A DNA stretch of 12,237 nt from Baffinella frigidus (Eukaryota; Cryptophyceae; Cryptomonadales; Baffinellaceae): contig MU646602.1 in the NCBI GenBank assembly GCA_026770585.1, positions 111,675 to 123,911 on the forward strand, in the 5' to 3' direction. Position numbers and translations under genes: made by a program. The notes beneath the pieces were generated by a model. The model was not told where the DNA came from, ran no database searches, and saw only the letters and a list, made by a program, of their open reading frames with translations. This document shows positions 6,720-12,237 of this stretch, piece after piece (the stretch's first letter is position 1; each line of letters opens with the position of its first letter).

Positions 6720-6832
6720 TAACGTGACAATTCCATTCCAGAATTCCTCTTGGCCCTCTGCCTTTCTGCGAATAACCACTCAGAAGGCTGCAGAGCCGTT
6801 TCTCCAATTTTCGTTGGAAATTGGTTTCTTGA

Positions 6833-6848
6833 CCCCGGATATCCGGGG
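6833..6848. repeat. Solo CCCCGGATATCCGGGG palindrome
   Basis: A sixth exact copy outside the 36-bp arrays, with different flanks, near TTTCTTGA as in the modules. Confidence 0.9.
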
Positions 6849-7188
6849 CTAAGTGGTCATCGGACCACTAGCCTTCTGCGTGGTTGTCGTTGTCCGCCAA
6901 TGGTGGGAGTTCTTAAAACCCCAACGACCGTGGACCACACATTTCTGGGCTCGAGTGCAATACATGGAGTTGATGCAGAAGAGGAAGCACGGGGGTAGTA
7001 CGCGCCTGCTCCTCTGAAGAGAATTTATCCTCTTGGCTGAGAAGAAGCTCACACTCGATCACGCGCTGCCGCAGCAACGGCAGCTCCTGCTCCGGTCGGA
7101 GACGCGCCCCCAGCTCCGGCCCCCAGATCCTGTTCGGCCCCAGATCCTGTTCGAGACTCGCCTCTAGCTCCGGTCGCCCTGCGACCTG
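6849..7188. other. Unassigned stretch, possible coding relic on minus strand
   Basis: The minus-strand frame 6913-7383 encodes about 50 residues here (LRPEQELPLLRQRVIECELL, LSQEDKFSSEE) that look like an amphipathic helix. Its N-terminal half is translated telomere-like repeat, so it is not an intact gene. CCCCAGATCCTGTTCG is duplicated 17 bases apart at 7121 and 7138. Confidence 0.25.
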
Positions 7189-7294
7189 TGGGGTTGGTGT
7201 TCGGGGTCGGGTATTGGGGGTTTGGGGTTTGGGATTTGGTGTTTGGTGTTTGGTGTTTGGGGGTTGTTTGGGGTTGGGGGTTTGGGGTTTGGGG
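7189..7294. repeat. TTTGGGG/TTTGGTG-rich telomere-like tract
   Basis: G-rich heptamers dominated by TTTGGGG and TTTGGTG with few TTTAGGG units. Runs of three to five G at close spacing could form G-quadruplexes. Confidence 0.85.
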
Positions 7295-7959
7295 ATCAGG
7301 GCACACACCCTAAACCCGGAGGCAGGCAGAACGAGCGAGATCAAGACAGGCAACGCGAGAGAGCGAGAGATAGGGCGCGCCAAGCTGGGGGGGCCTCGAA
7401 CCGGAGCGCGAGGTGGATATGGAGGGTGCAGGAAGCGATTACAAGGGAGTTCAGAACAATCGGCTGGTGAGAGTCAGTCAAAACACGGACCGATCAGGCT
7501 GGAAAGCAGATCGTGTTTCTTCCGTTGCTCGTGCCCTCGCTTACTCTGTCTGCCTCCCTCGCTCCCGAGGCGGGGATATTGAGGAACCTCCATCGGCGCG
7601 ACAGCGCCGTCCCCTAGCCCCGCCACCGCGACAGCCTCCCACTTTGAAAACCGCCAGGGGAAGCACCCGCTTCCCGGCATGGTGAGGGCCGACCCACACA
7701 AACCGTGAAGCCGGCTTCACGTGCTTGCTCCCGCGTCGTTGGCTGCTTTTGGAGCGAACGTTCGCTTAACGGGGTACCGCCCGCGCGCACGGGAACGGTG
7801 TTGGGTGTATACAGCGCGCCTCCGCGTTGCGGTAAGAGCCGAGGACCAGCGCGGAGAACGGGGGCTCGCGCGGCGCCCGCGACTCTCAAAAAGCCAAAAA
7901 CCTCGGTGTCCAAAAAAAATCTCCAAACTGGTCAAACAAACGTTGTTGTAAAGACGGTA
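7295..7959. other. Unassigned GC-rich stretch
   Basis: Several overlapping short frames on both strands, none with a recognisable domain. CGTGAAGCCGGCTTCACG at 7704-7721 is an exact 18-bp palindrome. CCCACTTTG and AAAAAAAATC runs carry no clear meaning. Confidence 0.4.
7704..7721. repeat. 18-bp perfect palindrome
   Basis: CGTGAAGCCGGCTTCACG is exactly self-complementary with no loop. It is a single copy in the window, so it is not part of the CCCCGGATATCCGGGG series. Confidence 0.75.
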
Positions 7960-7998
7960 CTAAAGGACCTAAAGGACCTACCCTTTATCCCCTCTTCA

Positions 7999-8125
7999 CG
8001 AGCCTCTGCATTGGAGAGCTAAACGCGATCCGAAAGCAAAAATGCTTTCTCTGCAGTCCTTTCTACGGACGGGCGTGTCGTTGGCATATGTTGGGCGAAA
8101 TTAAAACCTAAAGGACCTAAAGGAC
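7999..8125 (+). repeat. SINE-like dispersed repeat, subfamily B copy 2
   Basis: The nearly identical inverted partner of 3913-4040, ending in two CTAAAGGAC nonamers. Another pair of nonamers at 7960-7979 immediately upstream is probably the tail of an older copy. Confidence 0.82.
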
Positions 8126-8163
8126 GGTTATGAGCCTTGTTCGGGGTAGGGTCGAACCCCGCC

Positions 8164-8274
8164 TGCGATCCTCTGCACCGGGGGGCCTGATGTGATCCGA
8201 AAGGACGCATGGCTTTTCTGCAGATAAGTTCCAGTTTCCGCCTATGTTGGGAGCTTGAAGAACCCAATGGACCT
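8164..8274 (+). repeat. SINE-like dispersed repeat, subfamily A copy 4
   Basis: GCGATCCTCTGCACCGGGGG to TTGGGAGCTTGAAGAACCCA, full length, with a decayed nonamer tail (AATGGACCT). It lies 38 bases after a subfamily B copy in the same orientation. Confidence 0.82.
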
Positions 8275-8535
8275 CAACTACGCGGGAAAGCTAAATGTCA
8301 TTTGACGCCCTGCGTCTTTTTATTATTTTCCCCTGAAATCGGCAAAAGTTGCCAGAATTTCCCACAAATAATTAACTTTCCCCCTCATGGTAACCGCAAG
8401 ATATGCCTGGCGGTTGCCGAATAAAACAACCTCTCCCCCGTGGAAGGGCCCGCACCACTTTTTTTCACCTTCCCCCCCCGTCCCTTTTGACCGGCCCTTT
8501 TTTTGCATAGTCCTCATCCTGGGTTCGGTGAATAC
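8275..8535. other. Unassigned stretch of lower GC
   Basis: Contains a small hairpin, GGTAACCGC (8389) with GCGGTTGCC (8410). No credible gene. Confidence 0.4.
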
Positions 8536-8631
8536 GATCAGGGGTCTAACTTTAGGGTCTAAAGCGATCTAGGTGGCCCAAACCAGTTTTGTTACATCCA
8601 GAATATTAAATTGTACTGGTAGTGAAAATGG
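8536..8631 (+). repeat. Dispersed 96-bp repeat, copy 2
   Basis: Same orientation as the copy at 1034, about 95% identical, without the 31-base direct repeats. Surrounding DNA is more AT-rich than the rest of the window. No coding frame is conserved between the copies. Confidence 0.85.
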
Positions 8632-9048
8632 ACATAAAATGGGTTCTGTATCTGCTCCGTGGTCGGTCTTCCTGTCGGATCCCTGCGAATGGTCTCCACA
8701 GGAACTCTCAAAATGTACATTAGTTCGGGATCCCACCGGCGATTTGAAGTTTTTTGAGCGAATTCAAAATATTTCCTGAGATGTTACACAAATAAAGTTA
8801 ACAAAGGGTGATTGTAGCAGAAGTAACTTACAGGTCGACATGGAAAAGTTGCAGAATGAAATATGTTGAGGGGGGTATATCTAGACTCCCTGTCAAGAAA
8901 AAATGTTGGTCCAGTCACCATGTTAGTCTGGAATGATTTTCGAGGTTTACAGATTTTCGCCCATAAATCATCACAAACATGATTCCTCGAAAACAATCTT
9001 GGGCGGCAAGAAAAAGTTAGCACCTTAGTGTTGAGGGAACCTGACCTG
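8632..9048. other. AT-richer unassigned stretch
   Basis: Base composition is clearly more AT-rich than elsewhere in the window. A minus-strand frame of 123 codons (8784-9155) crosses it but starts inside the telomere-like minisatellite and shows no domain. It may be older unique DNA or the body of an unrecognised element whose conserved head is the 96-bp repeat. Confidence 0.35.
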
Positions 9049-9440
9049 AGGGGTTTAGGGGACCCCAGATTAGTATACAGGGCCCCCACATTAGAGTTCA
9101 GGGATCTACACCCCAGAGTTGATAGAACCCCACTTTGGGGTTTAGGGGACCCCACCTTAGGGTTTAGGGGGGCCCTCCTTACATGTGGGGTTTAGGAACC
9201 TCACCTTACGGTTTAGGGAACCCCACCTTAGCGTGTAGGGAACCCCACCATAGGGTTCAGGAACACCGTAGGTACAAGCCTACTGTATCGTCCGTCCTAG
9301 GGGGAGGGCGCGAAGGGTCCTAGGGGGGGGGCAGTTTATGGGCCCCCACATGACATATGGGGTTTTGGAACCCCACCTTAGGGTTTAGCGAACTCCACCT
9401 TAGGGTGTATGGACCTCCCCCCTTAGGGTTTAAGGAACCT
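9049..9440. repeat. 22-bp minisatellite built on telomere-like units
   Basis: Degenerate units alternate TTTAGGG with GAACCCCACCTTA, giving a roughly 22-base period that is clearest at 9200-9255. A decayed mobile-element fragment interrupts it at 9263-9342. Confidence 0.82.
9263..9342. mobile_element. Decayed internal fragment of the TA-flanked element
   Basis: ACCGTAGGTACAAGCCTACTGTA, then two GTCCTAGGGGG blocks and GCAGTTTATGGGC, correspond to the core and right arm of the family without the outer tips. The fragment interrupts a telomere-like minisatellite, so it entered after that tract formed. Confidence 0.55.
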
Positions 9441-10084
9441 AGGGGCTACTCGAAATTCAAGACACGAACCGCCCTAGGGTCCTGCTGTATTACTGATTAC
9501 TGATTACTGAATTTATTGAAGAGGTTTCGCCGTTATTGCCTAACCCGTGCCATTACCAGACTATGATCGGTCCATGTTATACCCCGCTCAGTCTGTCTCC
9601 GAGGGATGCTCCTCGAAGATTTGCGCAGATGAAGTAAACGACGAAGAAGAAGGAGAGGTTGGATAGGTCCACGATGAAGAGTTACTGATTACTGACAAAT
9701 GAATCAGTAATCAATAACAAACAAACCACACAATTTGACCTCATCGATATAGACCTATCATTCCCCTGGGTTCCAGAAAAGGGAGGAGTCGGATTGTTCA
9801 GCTGATCCTCAGATCAGTTAGCCAGTCCAGCTCGAGTCGGCTCCTTCAGGGAGTCGATTCCTCCATCCGGCTGTATGTGGTTGAATTTACCCCGTGGCTA
9901 TTCCGCGATGGTTATACCACATTTGACTTTCCAAGACTTATGCCTCTACCTCTTCGCAGGTTTGACTTTCTGGAGAGGCCCGATGGTGAGGCATTTCAAA
10001 GGGACTTGTGGGCCCTTTGAGTCGTCTGCATGTATGCATGTATGGCTTAAAGATCTTTCTCTACTCGACCAGCCCCGGTATGCC
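9441..10084. other. Unassigned stretch with TTACTGA repeats
   Basis: TTACTGA is tandemly repeated at 9490-9510 and 9682-9695, the latter forming a hairpin with TCAGTAATCA at 9704-9713. These bracket about 170 bases containing a GAAGAAGAAGG patch. CTGATC (9802) and GATCAG (9812) form a second small hairpin. The 89-codon plus-strand frame at 9875-10144 ends inside a mobile element and shows no domain. Confidence 0.5.
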
Positions 10085-10303
10085 TACAAGGGCACCTCGC
10101 TCATAAAGCGGGGATTCGGAAAGCGGTCGGAGGCACGTTCTTAAATTTTCAAAAACGCAGGCAAAACGGTCGGTGACACGTTCTTATTTATTAAGAAACG
10201 CTGGAAAAAAGTCGGTTCCATGTTCTTAAAATTAAGAACCACCACTCCTCAAAAACGCTTCGTTCTTGTCAGAGTCGTTTCTTATGGGCGAGGTACCCCT
10301 GTA
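10085..10303. mobile_element. Long variant of the TA-flanked element with internal 43-bp repeats
   Basis: The left end TACAAGGGCACCTCGCTCAT and the right end TATGGGCGAGGTACCCCTGTA match the family termini. The interior is unrelated to the short copies: three 42-43-bp units beginning near 10120, 10163 and 10206, each carrying a GGTCGG-like box then ACGTTCTTA, with AT-rich spacers and the hairpin TTCTTAAAATTAAGAA. The usual C-run/G-run inner arms are missing. It is non-autonomous with no coding capacity. It shows that the ends alone define the family and that the inside can be replaced. Confidence 0.8.
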
Positions 10304-10312
10304 AACACCTGA

Positions 10313-10411
10313 CCCTGAACCCTAAACCCTAAACCCTCAACCATCAACCCTAGACCTTAAACCCTAGACCTTAAACCCTAACCCTCAACCCTCAACCATA
10401 AGCCCTCAGCC

Positions 10412-10478
<67 letters not shown>

Positions 10479-10617
10479 ACCCTACACCTTACGCCCAGAA
10501 CCCTGAATCCTAAACCCTAGACTCTTAACCTTAAACCCTAGACCCTGGCCCCTAAACCCTCAACCCTCAACCCCAAAACCTGACCCTTACACCCCCAACC
10601 CTCAACCCTCAACCCTG
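10313..10617. repeat. Telomere-like tract, C-rich strand
   Basis: CCCTAAA units grade into a long homogeneous CCCTCAA block (about 10410-10482) and then mixed CCCTAGA/CCCTAAA/CCCTCAA. It begins ten bases after a mobile element. Confidence 0.92.
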
Positions 10618-10746
10618 ATACAGTCTACTGGGTGCCCTAAACTAGTCTACTGGGTGAGCAGTTAGGCCCGCCTCGTGGCTGCTCTACGCTGTCCGACATT
10701 AAGCAAGGTCCCAGTTTCTAGTGGGCGAAAGTCCCACTGGGTGAGG
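10618..10746. other. Unassigned stretch with UTP10-end motifs
   Basis: ACTGGGTG occurs at 10627, 10649 and 10736, matching the UTP10 stop-codon region. GTGGGCGAAAGTCCCAC at 10721-10737 can form a short GAAA-capped hairpin. Confidence 0.45.
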
Positions 10747-10869
10747 TACAGAGGTACCTCGCTCATAAGAAACTGCCGCCCCCCCAGGACCACCGTAGGG
10801 CCCTCTAGGCATAGTGCTACTGTAGGGTCCTAGGGGGGGGCGGTTTCTTATGGGCGAAGTACCCCTGTA
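10747..10869. mobile_element. TA-flanked palindromic MITE-like element, occupied site at UTP10 duplicate
   Basis: This 123-bp element has the left end TACAGAGGTACCTCGCTCAT and the complementary right end ATGGGCGAAGTACCCCTGTA (a few mismatches). The core is C-run, GGACC, ACCGTAGGG, central TAGGCATA, CTGTAGGG, TCCTA and G-run, so the whole unit can fold on itself. It has no coding capacity. The flanks ACTGGGTGAGG and GTCGTTGAGCGA are contiguous around a single TA at 11111-11135, which shows where it inserted and that TA is duplicated. TA duplication fits the IS630/Tc1/mariner superfamily, but no transposase is present to confirm it. Confidence 0.9.
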
Positions 10870-10905
10870 GTCGTTGAGCGAACATGTCCCGCGCCCCCGC
10901 CTCCA
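10870..10905 (-). pseudogene. Truncated duplicate of the UTP10 3' end
   Basis: GTCGTTGAGCGA directly right of the inverted-repeat element is identical to the gene's last codons at 11124-11135. It is followed by GCCCCCGCCTCCACCT, also found in the gene at about 11175-11190. The roughly 35 bases between these blocks in the gene are mostly missing or changed here, so this is a partial, non-coding duplicate. With ACTGGGTGAGG at 10736-10746 it forms the interrupted target of the element at 10747. Confidence 0.65.
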
Positions 10906-10994
10906 CCTGTTTCGCATGACGGATCGAAAGCAACATGGCCCCCATGTATTCCCGTGAAGGCCTTCGAGAGGAGGTCGTGAACGAGCGACACGCG

Positions 10995-11000
10995 TTTATT
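10995..11000 (-). promoter_or_regulatory. Candidate polyadenylation signal of UTP10
   Basis: The plus strand reads TTTATT, so the minus strand has a canonical AATAAA 109-114 bases after the UTP10 stop codon. It sits in AT-poor DNA where such a hexamer is less likely by chance. The position suits a short 3' UTR. Many algae use other signals (for example TGTAA), so the function is inferred. Confidence 0.4.
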
Positions 11001-11058
11001 GAGATCGCACAGCAGTCCGGCTACCGGACAGACATACCCGCCTCGGGGCAGGCAGACT

Positions 11059-11121
11059 ACTGGGCGAGGCAGCGAAAGAGTTTCCACTGGGTGAGACAGT
11101 CTGAGTATCTACTGGGTGAGG
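11059..11121. repeat. 25-27-bp tandem repeat at the UTP10 stop codon
   Basis: ACTGGGTGAGG or a one- to two-base variant begins at 11059, 11086 and 11111, spaced 27 and 25 bases. The last copy covers the final codons and stop of UTP10; the other two lie in its 3' UTR. Further copies of the motif occur at 10627, 10649 and 10736, so the gene end has been duplicated repeatedly in the downstream DNA. Confidence 0.7.
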
Positions 11122-12185
11122 TAGTCGTTGAGCGACTCGCCGAGGAGCTCCTCGAGTTTCGCGACCATCGCGCGTGCCCCCGCCTCCACCTCCTCGTCGC
11201 CGTCCTCGAGCAGCTCGACGAGCACGGGCAGCGTCGCGGGCACCTCCGCGAGGTACTCTTCCTGGAGGCGTTCCACGAGCGCGATCGTGCACTTGAGCGC
11301 GGCGTGGCGGACGACAGCGAGGGGGTGGCGGCACCGGACCAGCAGCGCGTGGTTGAGCGGCTTGAGGAGGAACTCCGAGCCCGACCCCGCCTGCGCGGCG
11401 ACGGCGAGCTGCGCGAAGGCCGGGGCGAGGGACGTGTCCACCATTTCGAGGAATCGCTCCGCCGCGATCGCCGAGGAGGGCGGCACGCCAGGCACGAGGC
11501 CGCCCGGACGGTCGAGGACCGCGGCGAGCGGCGGGAGGATTGCAGCGAACCGCTCCTGAGTCACGAAGCCCGCGGAGTCGAAGAGGAAGCACTTGTGCAG
11601 CGCGCCCAGCACCCACCCCACGCACTCCTCGCCCTGCTCGGCCCCGGCGCTCGGCACCCCGGCGCGCGCGCGCTTGCGGCCCTTGGCGCTCGTGTCGTCC
11701 TCCTCGCCGCCTGCCGGGAACACCGCCGCGGGGTTCGCGAGGATCGAGAGCTGCATTTCCAGGAAGTAGCTGAAGTAGGGGACGAAGATTGACTTGAGGC
11801 GCTGTGCGAGGGCGTCGATCGTGCGGCAGAGGACCACCGCCCGGCACGCTGTCTTCACCGGGGCGCTTGCCCCCGACGCGTCGGCGATCCCCGCGGAGCC
11901 CCACTCGACGATCTTGAGAAGCGCGGGCTTGAAGCGCGTCTCCGAGAGTTTGAGCACCAGGTTCTCCAGCGCGCCCAACGCGGCCTCCTCCACCTTGCGC
12001 GCCGCAGGCGCGTCCATCGCCACGGCTCCTGACGCAGCCTGGTAGCGGATGTCGAGGCCTTCGATCACGCCCTTGAGCACCCCCGAGTAGCACCCGGGGA
12101 GCGTCTGGGGGTCCAGCCGCGCGGCCACGGTCGCGAGCAGCTCCAAGGTCGCCACCGCCTGGTGTCCAGGGTCGGGCTTTAGCAT
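11109..12185 (-). CDS. UTP10: UTP10/HEATR1 (BP28) C-terminal region, 3'-terminal exon
   Basis: The open frame gives 358 residues ending in NDYLTQ and TAG. I recognise the C-terminal part of UTP10/HEATR1, a roughly 1,800-2,100-residue HEAT-repeat scaffold of the U3 snoRNP/small-subunit processome, which acts in the nucleolus in rRNA transcription and early 18S processing. Residues about 65-155 fit the BP28CT domain: LENLVLKLSETRFKPALLKI, then a downstream tryptophan, then LAQRLKSIFVPYFSYFLEMQ. An acidic linker (GGEEDD, about 159-164) leads to a basic KGRKRARAG stretch that could be a nuclear/nucleolar signal. Residues about 185-355 are helical HEAT-like repeats ending with LPVLVELLEDGDEEVE and LEELLGESLNDYL, the family's usual last repeat. 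Only about a sixth of the protein is here. The ATG at 12185 is therefore probably internal: the frame starts right after a telomere-like tract, and minus-strand AG dinucleotides just after it could be a splice acceptor. Third codon positions are strongly G/C. The identification is firm; the 5' boundary is not. Confidence 0.9.
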   Translation of the reverse strand: MLKPDPGHQAVATLELLATVAARLDPQTLPGCYSGVLKGVIEGLDIRYQAASGAVAMDAPAARKVEEAALGALENLVLKLSETRFKPALLKIVEWGSAGIADASGASAPVKTACRAVVLCRTIDALAQRLKSIFVPYFSYFLEMQLSILANPAAVFPAGGEEDDTSAKGRKRARAGVPSAGAEQGEECVGWVLGALHKCFLFDSAGFVTQERFAAILPPLAAVLDRPGGLVPGVPPSSAIAAERFLEMVDTSLAPAFAQLAVAAQAGSGSEFLLKPLNHALLVRCRHPLAVVRHAALKCTIALVERLQEEYLAEVPATLPVLVELLEDGDEEVEAGARAMVAKLEELLGESLNDYLTQ

Positions 12186-12189
12186 TTCG

Positions 12190-12237
12190 TGTTTGGGGGT
12201 TTGGTGGTTTGGTGGTTTGGGGTTTGGGGGTTTGGGG
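12190..12237. repeat. TTTGGGG/TTTGGTG tract upstream of the UTP10 exon
   Basis: G-rich heptamers on the plus strand run to the window edge. On the gene strand this is CCCCAAA/CCACCAAA, so if it is intronic it would serve as the pyrimidine-containing tract before the acceptor. Confidence 0.88.

Larger units (their letters stand above)
6078..6848. repeat. Higher-order tandem repeat with palindromic 36-bp minisatellite
   Basis: Three tandem modules share CCTCTGCCTTTCTGCGAATA at 6101, 6407 and 6755 (spacing 306 and 348). Complete modules hold a 36-bp minisatellite, an AT/GC-mixed unique part and a telomere-like tail. The first begins mid-module and the third ends in a different tail. The open frames GIVALPRISGAF and PGYPG on the minus strand come from the minisatellite and are not genes. 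Confidence 0.88.

Noticed and set aside
8138-8165. tRNA T-arm or Pol III B box (GGTTCGACCCT on the minus strand)
   Set aside because: The T-loop would be the wrong size and I could not place acceptor, D and anticodon arms; other copies of the dispersed repeat lack it.
9875-10144. 89-codon plus-strand gene
   Set aside because: It reads into the long mobile-element variant and stops there; no recognisable domain.
10313-10617. A true chromosome end
   Set aside because: Unique and coding sequence continues on both sides and the units are too degenerate; it is interstitial.
10721-10737. Structured RNA with a GAAA loop
   Set aside because: The stem is only five to six pairs and isolated; nothing else supports an RNA gene.
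10935-11792. 285-codon plus-strand frame
   Set aside because: It is antisense to UTP10; its charged, low-diversity sequence is a by-product of the GC-rich codon pattern.
10996-12093. 365-codon minus-strand frame over the right end
   Set aside because: It is an overlapping frame of UTP10. Only the 11109-12185 frame has the BP28CT and HEAT signatures; this one is arginine/glycine-rich nonsense.

Overview
The window looks like repeat-dense, GC-rich nuclear DNA from a eukaryote, most plausibly an alga or other photosynthetic protist. Three things point this way. Many interstitial tracts are built from TTTAGGG-type (plant/algal) telomere-like heptamers. The short inverted-repeat elements look like eukaryotic MITEs, and there is no bacterial-style gene packing. 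The one confident gene is a conserved eukaryotic nucleolar protein. The species cannot be named from this sequence.

The only well-supported gene is at the right end on the minus strand (about 11109-12185). It is the C-terminal part of a UTP10/HEATR1 (BP28) orthologue, the HEAT-repeat scaffold of the U3 small-subunit processome. Its upstream end runs directly into a telomere-like (TTTGGGG-type) tract at 12190-12237, so the rest of the gene lies beyond the window or across an intron. A minus-strand AATAAA lies about 110 bases past the stop codon.

Most of the other 11 kb is repeats. (1) A family of short, nearly palindromic elements is flanked by TA and ends in TACAGGGGTACCTCGCTCAT. I count nine essentially complete copies (796, 1167, 2135, 2419, 3041, 3587, 10085, 10747 and the end-damaged 3191), one copy cut by the window edge, and one decayed fragment. 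(2) A dispersed SINE-like family (about 85-130 bp, two subfamilies, both orientations) occurs at 1699, 1976, 3913, 5901, 7999 and 8164, usually carrying a CTAAAGGAC nonamer. (3) A 96-bp sequence occurs at 1034 and again at 8536. (4) At 6078-6848 there is a higher-order tandem repeat with six copies of the perfect palindrome CCCCGGATATCCGGGG. (5) Eight blocks of telomere-like DNA are present, within which variant heptamers are locally homogenised. (6) Several minisatellites and simple repeats fill the remaining gaps.

The parts inform one another at the right end. The element at 10747-10869 sits inside a partial duplicate of the UTP10 3' end. The intact gene end at 11111-11135 preserves the unoccupied target, which directly supports insertion at a TA with TA duplication. 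A second element at 3041-3161 carries the same UTP10-derived right flank, so gene-derived sequence appears to have been copied elsewhere together with the element. Between 4041 and 8000 there are a few open, GC-rich stretches that might be exons or gene relics, but none can be named.
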